From DASQUP01 sp035641235 (GTDB lineage: Bacteria > Actinomycetota > CADDZG01 > WHSQ01): a DNA stretch of 13,894 nucleotides. A program made the translations under genes and the position numbers. The notes beneath the pieces were generated by a model. It saw nothing but the letters and a program-made list of their open reading frames with translations. It was not told the DNA's origin and ran no database searches. Positions 1-6,463 of the stretch are shown here, piece after piece; position 1 is the stretch's first letter, and each line of letters opens with the position of its first letter. The stretch lies in the NCBI GenBank assembly GCA_035641235.1, contig DASQUP010000102.1, forward strand, positions 1 through 13,894, in the 5' to 3' direction.

Positions 1-93
1 ATCCTCCAGGGGCGCCGCTATTTGTACGTCACGGGAACGCTGATGGGACTGCTCTTCTTGATGCTCGTCGCGGCCGCAACCGCGGCCTCCTGA
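1..93 (+). CDS. C-terminal end of a membrane protein (partial)
   Basis: Reading from base 1 in frame gives 30 codons ending in TGA at 91-93. The visible end consists of a short polar stretch (ILQGRRYLYVTG) followed by a continuous hydrophobic run (TLMGLLFLMLVAAATAAS), which looks like a final transmembrane helix ending at the C-terminus. The start lies outside the window, so the family cannot be named. The next gene has its own promoter-like element, so this gene probably ends an upstream transcription unit. Confidence 0.5.
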   Translation: MLQGRRYLYVTGTLMGLLFLMLVAAATAAS

Positions 94-153
94 GTACGTT
101 CTCTCTGCTGAAGGCGCCCATTCCCAACCACTGAGCAATCGGAACGACGCGGC

Positions 154-165
154 TAGTCTTCCGGG
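154..165 (+). promoter_or_regulatory. -10 element placed for leaderless transcription of the metallophosphoesterase gene
   Basis: TAGTCT at 154-159 fits the actinobacterial TAnnnT -10 consensus. It is followed by exactly 6 nt (tccggg) and then the ATG at 166, so transcription would begin at or within a base or two of the start codon. No good Shine-Dalgarno sequence precedes the ATG. The -35 region (about 131-136, CTGAGC) is weak. The same arrangement occurs before the genes at 1858 and 6464. Confidence 0.5.
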
Positions 166-957
166 ATGCCAGTCTACGTGGTGTCGGATCTGCACGGAGC
201 TGCCGACGCCCTCGACGAGCAGGTCCCACCGGGGGCAAGTCTGTTGCTGCTCGGAGACCTGATCAACTTCATCGACTACTTCTCAATGACGGGGATCCTG
301 ACCGAGGTCTTTTCGGTGGCCACGGTGGCCGAGGTCGTCAGGCTGAGGACGGCGGGCGATCTCGACCAGGCCCGAAGGGTGATGGCGGAACGCTCGGAAG
401 GAAAAGAGGAGGAGATCCGACACGAGATCGGCCGGCGCGTCAGAGAGGAGTACGAAAACGTGTTCTCGGTCCTTCCCGATCCGACCTACGTCATTCTCGG
501 AAACGTCGATAACCCGGGGATCGTGGCGACTCTGCGCTCGTCACACCCACAGGTTCGTGATCCCGACGGTCAGGTCGTGGCGATCGACGGGGAGAGATTC
601 GGGTTTGTGGGCGGAGCGCTGCCCACACCCATGCACGTCGCCGGGGAGATAAGTGAAGCCGAGATGCGTGCCAAGGTCGAGAACCTCGGCGAATGTGACG
701 TCGTCTGTTCTCACATCCCACCCGCAGTGCCGGAACTCTGTTTTGACACGATCGCAAGAAAACCAGAGCGGGGGAGCAAAGATCTTCTCGAGTACATAAA
801 AGATGTCCAGCCGCGGCGCGCTTATTTTGGTCACCTGCACCAGCCCCTGATTTCGGCGATGCGTATCGGCCGCACGTTGTGTGTGAACGTGGGTTACTTC
901 AGAGCAACTCGCCGCGCTTGGGAGCACACAGCTGAGGAAGAGCCGGGCGGCGCGTAG
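166..957 (+). CDS. Calcineurin-like metallophosphoesterase
   Basis: A 263-residue protein with the order of metal-binding motifs of the calcineurin-like phosphoesterase fold: SDLHG (D8, H10), GD at 30-31, GNVD at 112-115, a single His in CSHIPP (H183) and GHLHQP (222-227). These motifs normally hold a two-metal centre that hydrolyses phosphomono- or diesters; the substrate cannot be told. GNVD has Val where many members have His (GNHD); YfcE-like members also lack that His. Between GD and GNVD lies an unusually long, charged, probably helical insert (about residues 38-103). No signal peptide is seen, so it is likely cytoplasmic. The ATG sits just after a -10-like hexamer. The SRPBCC gene begins 15 nt downstream, so the two are probably co-transcribed. 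Confidence 0.85.
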   Translation: MPVYVVSDLHGAADALDEQVPPGASLLLLGDLINFIDYFSMTGILTEVFSVATVAEVVRLRTAGDLDQARRVMAERSEGKEEEIRHEIGRRVREEYENVFSVLPDPTYVILGNVDNPGIVATLRSSHPQVRDPDGQVVAIDGERFGFVGGALPTPMHVAGEISEAEMRAKVENLGECDVVCSHIPPAVPELCFDTIARKPERGSKDLLEYIKDVQPRRAYFGHLHQPLISAMRIGRTLCVNVGYFRATRRAWEHTAEEEPGGA

Positions 958-972
958 AAAGGGGAGCCGGAA

Positions 973-1407
973 ATGGCCGACGCAGTCAGGGACAACATCG
1001 ACATAAACGCCCCCGCACAAAAAGTCTTCGAGGTCGCTACCGACCTCGAGTCCTATCCCGAGTGGAACGCGAACATCAAGCGGGTGGAGGTCAAGGCCAG
1101 GACCGAGGACGGGCTTCCCAGCGAGGTTTGGATGGAGGTCGACGCCAAACTCAAAGTGATCAGCTACACGATCGGATACGACTACACGGACGCCCCGGAA
1201 TCGTTCTCGTGGAGTTTGATCGAAGGCGACGTCAAGGAGCTCGAGGGCTCATACAAGTTCGACGAGTTCGACGATCTCACCGAGGTCACCTACGAGATGA
1301 AGGTAGATCCGGGGTTCCCGATCCCGAAGCTACTCAAGAAGCAAGCCGAGAAGCAGATCGCAAGGGGGGCGCTCGAGGACCTCAAGAAGAGGGTCGAATC
1401 CCTCTAG
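973..1407 (+). CDS. SRPBCC / polyketide cyclase-dehydrase-like (START-fold) protein
   Basis: A 144-residue protein covering one SRPBCC (Bet v1/START-like) domain. The N-terminus has the typical pattern of a first strand followed by a helix and 'YPEWN' (residues about 48-52: A-KVFEVATDLESYPEWN). Alternating strands follow, then a long amphipathic C-terminal helix (about 118-144, rich in K/E). These domains form a hydrophobic pocket for lipids, quinones or polyketides; in actinobacteria most such small proteins have no assigned substrate. It is not evidently a catalytic cyclase. The start is supported by AAAGGGGAG at 958-966, six bases before the ATG, and it follows the metallophosphoesterase by 15 nt, so the pair looks like one operon. 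It is probably cytoplasmic. Confidence 0.85.
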   Translation: MADAVRDNIDINAPAQKVFEVATDLESYPEWNANIKRVEVKARTEDGLPSEVWMEVDAKLKVISYTIGYDYTDAPESFSWSLIEGDVKELEGSYKFDEFDDLTEVTYEMKVDPGFPIPKLLKKQAEKQIARGALEDLKKRVESL

Positions 1408-1539
1408 TCCCTGATTTCTTCCAACTCGCTCCCTACCGCCGCACGATTATGCTGCCACGGACTCTTTCCTCGAGGGAGGTCGCCTCGACCACCCTGGAGG
1501 GCCACCGAGTCCAAGTCGTCTGCGAGCGAGGTTCTCATC

Positions 1540-1827
1540 ATGACGGACCAAGACAGGGCAGCACGGTACAGCGATCTGTTCGGCACGGGAGCCGACCATG
1601 AACACACCGACGCGACTAACTGTGCGTATTGTCCGATCTGCGCAACAATCGGCGTCCTCCGGGACACTAAGCCGGAGGTAGTCGAGCACCTTGCGGCAGC
1701 TGCACGTGAGATCTTCATCGCCGCGGGTCTGTTTCTCGAGGAGGTAGAGAAGGTGGTGGGTGCGCCCGACGCCTCGGGGCGCGAGGCTACAGCGACCGCC
1801 AATGTGCGTCACATCGACATCGGGTGA
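1540..1827 (+). CDS. Small conserved cysteine-motif protein of unknown function
   Basis: A 95-residue acidic protein with the cluster NCAYCPIC (C28, C31, C34; C-x2-C-x2-C), two His just upstream (H20, H22), and then a helical section with TKPEVVEHLAAAAREI (about 43-58). From memory, similar short proteins with 'CPxC ... RPEV..HLA.AA' occur in many actinobacteria, often beside glucokinase or SRPBCC genes, with no known function. The Cys/His group suggests a small zinc site, but a fourth ligand is not certain. A partial ribosome-binding site (GAGG, 1528-1531) lies 8 nt before the ATG. The gene is 132 nt after the SRPBCC gene and 30 nt before glucokinase. The window's long antisense ORF here (1447-2346 minus) is a high-GC shadow. 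Confidence 0.7.
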   Translation: MTDQDRAARYSDLFGTGADHEHTDATNCAYCPICATIGVLRDTKPEVVEHLAAAAREIFIAAGLFLEEVEKVVGAPDASGREATATANVRHIDIG

Positions 1828-1857
1828 CGGACACATTCCGCCATTTATTCTGACGAC
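1824..1857 (+). promoter_or_regulatory. Promoter of the glucokinase gene, leaderless arrangement
   Basis: TATTCT at 1846-1851 is a good -10 hexamer. Six bases (gacgac) separate it from the ATG at 1858, which places the transcription start at the start codon. A -35-like GTGACG lies at 1824-1829 with a 16-base spacer and overlaps the stop codon of the upstream small gene. No Shine-Dalgarno sequence is present in front of the ATG, which supports leaderless translation. Confidence 0.55.
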
Positions 1858-2838
1858 ATGGGACTGCAAGAAGCTGCGATCGGCGTAGACGTCGGCGGCA
1901 CCGGTACCAAGGCCGGGATCGTTACGAGGGCAGGGGACGTCCTGCTGCACGAGGTCCACCCCACCGATGTGAACGCGGCGACGAAGGGAATTCTGTTCGT
2001 CGTGGACGAGCTCATGCGGCGCGCCGGAGACGTTGAGGCCGAAATCACCGCCGTAGGTGTCGGGGCGGCCGGATTCATCGATGCCGCGGCGGGAGCGGTG
2101 ACGTTCGCACCGAACATGGTCTACGACGATCCTCAGATTGCGGCGGCTATCCATTCGCGCACGGGGCTCCCGGTCGTTGTCGACAACGACGCCAACGTTG
2201 CCGCGTGGGGCGAAAGAACCTTCGGAACGGCCCGTGGATCGAACCACCTCGTGCTGGTGACAGTGGGGACCGGCATCGGCGGGGGGATCATTGAGGGCGG
2301 CCACTTGGTGCGCGGATACACCGGGGCCGGAGCCGAGCTCGGCCATATTGTCGTCGAGCGCGACGGAGCGCAGTGCGGCTGCGGCCTACGCGGCTGTATC
2401 GAACAGTACGCGTCTGGTCAGGCGATCGCTAGGATGGCTCGTGAGGCGGTCCAGGATGACCCCGGGTCGACGATCCTCGCCTTCGCGGATTCCACCGACA
2501 CGATCACCGCCTACGACGTGGCCCGTGCTGCGCGACAGCTCGACCCAACCGCACGTTCAGTCATGCGCACGGCGGGTATCTACCTCGGCATCTGTATGTC
2601 GAACATCGCCAACCTCTTCGATCCGGAGACGATCGTGCTTGCCGGAGGAGTCATTCGTGCCGGAGAGCCGTTCCTTGGCCCGGCGCGCGACACCCTTGTT
2701 GCGATGACCAACTCTCAGCGCCGGCGGCCGGTGCGGCTGGATGCAACGACTATGGGGCCGCGTGCCGGCGTGATCGGGGCCGCCGCACTCGCCTTCGATG
2801 AGGCGGCCGTTCCGGCGGCACCGCGGAAGGAATCGTGA
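1858..2838 (+). CDS. glk: ROK-family glucokinase
   Basis: A 326-residue cytoplasmic sugar kinase that would phosphorylate glucose to glucose 6-phosphate with ATP at entry to glycolysis. The N-terminal phosphate-binding loop is DVGGTGTK (11-18). The catalytic region is DNDANVAAWGE (109-119), with D111 as the expected base. A second phosphate loop TVGTGIGGGI lies at 135-144. The sugar-binding ELGH at 160-163 is followed by the ROK zinc motif CGCGLRGCIE (C173, C175, C180, with H163 as fourth ligand). The C-terminal LAGGV (261-265) binds nucleotide. Length and motif order match actinobacterial GlkA. ROK members can also act on other hexoses or be repressors, but no N-terminal HTH is present, so an enzyme is expected. 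The downstream DUF1232 gene overlaps its stop codon, implying translational coupling. Confidence 0.93.
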   Translation: MGLQEAAIGVDVGGTGTKAGIVTRAGDVLLHEVHPTDVNAATKGILFVVDELMRRAGDVEAEITAVGVGAAGFIDAAAGAVTFAPNMVYDDPQIAAAIHSRTGLPVVVDNDANVAAWGERTFGTARGSNHLVLVTVGTGIGGGIIEGGHLVRGYTGAGAELGHIVVERDGAQCGCGLRGCIEQYASGQAIARMAREAVQDDPGSTILAFADSTDTITAYDVARAARQLDPTARSVMRTAGIYLGICMSNIANLFDPETIVLAGGVIRAGEPFLGPARDTLVAMTNSQRRRPVRLDATTMGPRAGVIGAAALAFDEAAVPAAPRKES

Positions 2839-3206
2839 TGGCCCCTGAAAACACTAGGGACAAACTCAAGAAGTATGCGCGCCTCGCTCCTCAGTTCGCG
2901 AAGTTGATCGGGCGCCTCATGAAGGACTCACGTGTCCCCGCGCGGCAGAAGGCGATTCTGGTGGTGGTTGGCGCCTACCTGGTTTCGCCCATAGACGTAA
3001 TTCCAGATTTCATCCCCGGGATCGGCGTCCTGGACGACCTGGTGATCGCCGCATTCGCCCTCGACCAGATACTCAATCGTGTGCCCGAGGAGTGCGTTCG
3101 CGAACACTGGGAGGGCGACGAGGACGTCCTGGCAGTCATCAAAGAGGTGCTCGACATCGCTTCCGGACGCGTCCCGGACTGGTTGAAGCGGCGCCTGACC
3201 GCTTGA
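2838..3206 (+). CDS. YkvA/DUF1232-family small membrane-associated protein
   Basis: A 122-residue protein whose centre is the DUF1232 signature SPIDVIPDFIPGIGVLDDL (about residues 50-68), next to hydrophobic segments ILVVVGAYLV and VIAAFALDQIL. The N-terminus is basic and helical. Function in the family is unknown; the Pro-rich hydrophobic core suggests membrane association. The ATG at 2838 overlaps the glucokinase TGA by one base and has GGAAGG (2825-2830) seven bases upstream. A GTG at 2835 would add one residue but leaves only 4 nt of spacing. It is likely translated with glucokinase. Confidence 0.85.
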   Translation: MAPENTRDKLKKYARLAPQFAKLIGRLMKDSRVPARQKAILVVVGAYLVSPIDVIPDFIPGIGVLDDLVIAAFALDQILNRVPEECVREHWEGDEDVLAVIKEVLDIASGRVPDWLKRRLTA

Positions 3207-3216
3207 ACGGCGGGCC

Positions 3217-3996
3217 GTGAGCGGGGCAGAAGCCGTCCTTACCCTCGTGATGCTCGAGTGGACGGTCGGGTGGGTCGGCGCGGCTGCATGGACCCAGTGG
3301 TGGGGTGTGGTCAGGCGCGGACATTTTCGAATCCTTGGCTGGGGAGCGATCGCGCTCGCGGCACTTGCCCTCGTCTCCTTGCGTTCCGCTGCCGGGAGTT
3401 CGGGCGCATTTACATGGACCGCCGTCCTGCTGGCCGCTGCCGTCCTGTATCTCGTTGCCCAGTACGTGCGCACCGATGTCCCCGGCGCGGTAGTGGGGAC
3501 GATTGCAACGGTAGTGGGGGTGGGCGCGCTCTGGTATACGGGTGGCCTCCTCGACGAGTGGTCGAACGCCGCTGTCCTCCCACAACTCCTCGCCGGCGCC
3601 GCGCTGCTGGGAGGGGTAACGAACGGAATGCTCCTCGGTCACTGGTATCTGAATCAGCCCGGGCTCAAACCGTGGGCCCTTGCCCGTCTCACCGTACTCA
3701 CCCTGGTGGCGGTGGCAGCCTCGGCAATAGCCGGCCTCGCGGCTGCGCCCCGACTAAGTGGCGCGTCCACGAGCGGCGCGGTCCTCGGGATTCCCGGGTT
3801 CGGAGATTCCTTCGGCCTGGCCTTCTTTCTTATTTGGCTCGCGATCATCGCCTTCACGGGAATTGTCGCGTGGATGGCGCGGCGCTGCGTGGCGATTCGT
3901 TCGATCCAGTCGGCGACCGGTCTCTATTACGTTGCGCTTCTCACCGCCGGGGTATCGGAGTTTCTCGTGCGGTATCTGATGGTGAACGCGACGTGA
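3217..3996 (+). CDS. Polytopic membrane protein of unknown function
   Basis: A 259-residue protein made almost wholly of hydrophobic segments. By eye there are about eight transmembrane helices (residues near 5-25, 40-56, 66-84, 88-108, 118-141, 155-176, 198-220 and 234-254). The most distinctive motif is GMLLGHWYLNQPGLKPWALAR (137-157, described here as a His-Trp-Tyr group at 142-144 at the end of helix 5, followed by a Pro-containing loop). I do not recognise the family and assign no function. The likely start is GTG 3217, 10 nt after the DUF1232 stop; a later ATG at 3250 would remove eleven residues. Its TGA overlaps the next gene's GTG by 4 bp, so the membrane protein and the monooxygenase are probably coupled in translation. 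Confidence 0.72.
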   Translation: MSGAEAVLTLVMLEWTVGWVGAAAWTQWWGVVRRGHFRILGWGAIALAALALVSLRSAAGSSGAFTWTAVLLAAAVLYLVAQYVRTDVPGAVVGTIATVVGVGALWYTGGLLDEWSNAAVLPQLLAGAALLGGVTNGMLLGHWYLNQPGLKPWALARLTVLTLVAVAASAIAGLAAAPRLSGASTSGAVLGIPGFGDSFGLAFFLIWLAIIAFTGIVAWMARRCVAIRSIQSATGLYYVALLTAGVSEFLVRYLMVNAT

Positions 3997-4820
3997 ATCC
4001 GCGGATTGGAGTGACGCTGCCGCAGTTCAGTAGCGACATCTCCCTTCTTCGTAGCGCGGCCCGGCGCGCCGTCGACTCAGGGCTGGACTCCCTGTGGGTG
4101 TTCGACCACATGTGGCCGCTCGGTCAAAGGAAGCGCTCCATTCTCGAGTGCTGGTCGACCCTCTCGTTCCTGGCTGCGGCCACATCAGAGATCGGGATCG
4201 GGACTCTTGTGACTCGGTCCTCTCTCAGGAATCCGGCAGTGCTGGCCCGGATGGCGGCCACCGTTGCGCGCATCGCTCCGGGACGACTGACGATCGGCAT
4301 CGGCAGCGGGGACGAGGAGAGCAAGGCGGAGAACGTGGCTGCGGGGATTCCCTACTACTCCGGAGCAGACCGGTTCGTCCAACTCGCCGAGACGGTGGCG
4401 ACCTTGCGTGGTCACCTTCAGGGCGAGGATCTGTCGGTTCCCGTATGGGTGGGGGGCAGATCGAGGGGCGCCCGGGAGGTTGCCGCGACGCACGCCGACG
4501 GTTGGAACTGCTGGGCCGCCGCTCCCACGGAATTCGCGTCGGAAGCCAAACAAGTGAGTGAGGCTGCCGGAGACCGGCGGCTCGAACTGACGTGGGGTGG
4601 GCTTTTTGTGGCGGCGCAGGACGATAGCGCGGCCCGCGCCGTGTTGGGCCACCGAGATCCGGCCCCATATCTCGTCGGCGGTCCCGATGTGGTCGCCGAG
4701 CGGCTCGCTTCGCTTGCCGCCGCGGGGGCGACCCACATCATTGCGACCTTTCCCGATGCCGGGAAGCCGGGGGGCTACGAGGTCCTGGGCACCGTCAAGA
4801 AACGACTCGGCTGGACCTAG
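3993..4820 (+). CDS. Luciferase-like monooxygenase (probably F420-dependent oxidoreductase)
   Basis: A 275-residue TIM-barrel protein of the bacterial luciferase-like family. Supporting segments are IGVTLPQF (5-12, first strand), SLWVFDHM (33-40), IGIGTLVT (67-74) with RNPAVLARMAATV (79-91), RLTIGIGSGD (98-107) and PVWVGGRSRGAREVAATHADGW (150-171, the late barrel strands that bind the flavin or deazaflavin). Actinobacterial members of this form often use coenzyme F420 to oxidise or reduce small substrates; FMN use cannot be excluded and the substrate is unknown. It is shorter than the usual 300-350 residues. The open frame extends back to 3258, but that part is the shadow of the membrane gene. 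GTG 3993 matches where homology begins and overlaps that gene's stop by four bases. Confidence 0.85.
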   Translation: MNPRIGVTLPQFSSDISLLRSAARRAVDSGLDSLWVFDHMWPLGQRKRSILECWSTLSFLAAATSEIGIGTLVTRSSLRNPAVLARMAATVARIAPGRLTIGIGSGDEESKAENVAAGIPYYSGADRFVQLAETVATLRGHLQGEDLSVPVWVGGRSRGAREVAATHADGWNCWAAAPTEFASEAKQVSEAAGDRRLELTWGGLFVAAQDDSAARAVLGHRDPAPYLVGGPDVVAERLASLAAAGATHIIATFPDAGKPGGYEVLGTVKKRLGWT

Positions 4821-4857
4821 GTTGGCGCTGGTTCGTGGTGCGAGCGAAAATGCGGCC

Positions 4858-5739
4858 GTGGCCGAGCACCTCTACCTCGACGCTCCGAGCCTGGTCTACC
4901 GGGCGTTCTTCGCGTGGCCCACTTCCATCAAGGGTCCGCATGGGAGGCCCGTCAACGCCGTGCGTGGATTCATGGAGATGACTACCCGCCTGCTCACGGA
5001 TCGGAGGCCTGCCGAGGTCGTGGCGGTCTTCGATTCCAACTACCGGCCGGAGTTCCGCGTTGCCGCGTACCCCGGCTACAAGGCATCACGTCCCGACGAT
5101 CCGCCAGAACTCCCGCGTCAGTTCGATGTGCTCGCCGAGGTTCTCGACGCGGCAGGAGTCCGGCGCGCCGAGTCTCCCGGTCTCGAGGCCGACGATGCCA
5201 TCGCGACTCTGGTCGAAAAAGTCCCCGGAGGGGAGAGGTATCTGGTCGTAACCGGCGACCGCGATCTTTTGTGTCTCGTGCGAGATCCCGAGGTGGGCCT
5301 TCTCTTCACCGTCAAGGGTGTTACCGAGATGCACGAGTTCGACGAGGCCGCTGTGGCCGAGAAGTACGGAATCCCACCGGAGTCGTATCCGGACTTCGCA
5401 ACCCTGCGGGGCGATCCGTCTGATGGACTTCCGGGAGTCGCCGGAATAGGTCCTGTGCGCGCGGTGAAGCTTCTCAAACAGTTCGGGAGCGTGGATGGAA
5501 TCCTGTCGCACCTCGATGAGCTCCCGCCCAAACAGGCAGCGGCGTTCGAGGTGGCGCGCGACTACCTCGAGGCGATGAAGACCGTCGTGGCGTTGCCGCG
5601 CAATGCACCCATCGAACAAACGAGCTCCCACCCTCCCGACGAGGTGCTCGTAAAGACGCTTTCCGAGAGGAATGGTCTCGGCAGTTCGGGGGCAAGGCTC
5701 GTGCGGGCACTGAGAAACAGCGGAGGCAGCGATCACTAG
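4858..5739 (+). CDS. 5'-3' exonuclease, PolA N-terminal/FEN type, stand-alone
   Basis: A 293-residue nuclease resembling the 5'-nuclease domain of DNA polymerase I without the polymerase. It would remove RNA primers or flaps during replication and repair. The acidic metal-binding residues are in place: D8 (LYLDAPSLVYR), D59 (VFDSNYRPEFR, with the helical-arch segment YPGYKASRP), E110/D112/D113 (LEADDAIATL), D134/D136 (VTGDRDLL) and D186/D189 (GDPSDGLPG). After these comes the helix-3-turn-helix DNA-binding part GVAGIGPVRAVKLL (193-206). Actinobacteria often carry such a separate exonuclease in addition to PolA (Rv2090 type). The frame is open further upstream, but GTG 4858 puts the first catalytic Asp at position 8 as expected; TTG 4822 is an alternative. 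The histidine phosphatase gene begins one base after its stop. Confidence 0.9.
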   Translation: MAEHLYLDAPSLVYRAFFAWPTSIKGPHGRPVNAVRGFMEMTTRLLTDRRPAEVVAVFDSNYRPEFRVAAYPGYKASRPDDPPELPRQFDVLAEVLDAAGVRRAESPGLEADDAIATLVEKVPGGERYLVVTGDRDLLCLVRDPEVGLLFTVKGVTEMHEFDEAAVAEKYGIPPESYPDFATLRGDPSDGLPGVAGIGPVRAVKLLKQFGSVDGILSHLDELPPKQAAAFEVARDYLEAMKTVVALPRNAPIEQTSSHPPDEVLVKTLSERNGLGSSGARLVRALRNSGGSDH

Positions 5740-5740
5740 G

Positions 5741-6361
5741 GTGATACTGCTGCGCCACGGCGCAACCGACTGGAACAACCTGAAGCTTGCCCAGGGCCAT
5801 GCGGATATCCCGTTGAACGAGGAGGGGTGGTCCCACGCTTTCCACGCGGCCCGTGATCTCTACGGACTGAGAATCGACGCCGTGTACGCAAGCGACCTTC
5901 AGCGCGCCCGTGACACCGCCCGCCCGATCGCCAGATCTCATGGTGTCGAGGTCCAGGTCGATCCGGACTTCCGGGAGATCGATCAGGGGGAGTGGGAGGG
6001 CCTGCACGTCGACGAGATCAAGAAGAGGTGGCCGGAGATCTGGGGACCGGCACGCCACTTTTCGGCGCGACCGGGGGGCGAGTCACCTCACCACGTCCGG
6101 GAGCGCGCCCTCGGGGCGCTTCGTCGTGTCGTGGAAACCTACCCGGATGGAACCGTGGTGATCGTGAGCCACGGAGGGACGATCCGGTGGATGTGCGCGG
6201 AGGTCCTCGGCTACGACGACCAACGTTCGGCCCGGTTGCGCGGTCTGGGCAACGGGGGGGCGACGGCGTTCGACGCATCGATCGCGGATGGCCGGCTCGA
6301 GTTCACGAACTTCCACCGCCTCGACGGCAACACGCCGGATCTCGACGACCCGAACGACTGA
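5741..6361 (+). CDS. Histidine phosphatase family protein (phosphoglycerate mutase-like)
   Basis: A 206-residue member of histidine phosphatase clade 1. The catalytic phosphohistidine is H6 in LLRHGATDWN (R5-H6-G7). Other pocket residues are R55 in SDLQRARDTA (51-60), E84 in EIDQGEWEG (79-87, proton donor region) and the second His in VSHGGTIRW (H144). The fold covers cofactor-dependent phosphoglycerate mutases and many phosphatases (alpha-ribazole phosphatase CobC, glucosyl-3-phosphoglycerate phosphatase and others). The length of about 200 residues suggests a phosphatase rather than a glycolytic mutase; the substrate is unknown. The GTG start lies one base after the exonuclease stop, with GGAGG at 5722-5726 inside that gene's end, so the two are co-translated. 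Confidence 0.88.
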   Translation: MILLRHGATDWNNLKLAQGHADIPLNEEGWSHAFHAARDLYGLRIDAVYASDLQRARDTARPIARSHGVEVQVDPDFREIDQGEWEGLHVDEIKKRWPEIWGPARHFSARPGGESPHHVRERALGALRRVVETYPDGTVVIVSHGGTIRWMCAEVLGYDDQRSARLRGLGNGGATAFDASIADGRLEFTNFHRLDGNTPDLDDPND

Positions 6362-6451
6362 CCCTTCTGTCCGCGCTTTCTGTCCGCTGAGATCGCGGAG
6401 GCCGCGGTTGGCATGCAGACAGAAACGATCGGGCCCGGCCGGGCGGCGCGG

Positions 6452-6463
6452 TAGGTTGTGGAC
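6452..6463 (+). promoter_or_regulatory. -10 element placed for leaderless transcription of the aminotransferase gene
   Basis: TAGGTT at 6452-6457 is a TAnnnT -10 hexamer, and the six bases gtggac separate it from the ATG at 6464. No clear -35 is seen. The spacing equals that before the genes at 166 and 1858. It also argues for ATG 6464 rather than GTG 6458 as start, because a transcript from this element would not contain the GTG. Confidence 0.45.

Noticed and set aside
1447..2346. 299-codon antisense ORF over the small Cys protein and glucokinase
   Set aside because: Composition is that of a reverse-frame shadow of GC-rich coding DNA, and both plus-strand genes have family support.
3258..3992. 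In-frame extension of the monooxygenase ORF by 245 codons upstream
   Set aside because: It overlaps the membrane-protein gene in another frame, is rich in Arg/Gly/Pro as expected of a GC-rich shadow, and luciferase-family similarity begins only at 3993.
6362..6463. Possible regulatory RNA between the histidine phosphatase and alaC
   Set aside because: About 100 bp with only short GC pairings; nothing beyond the -10 element next to the ATG is convincing.
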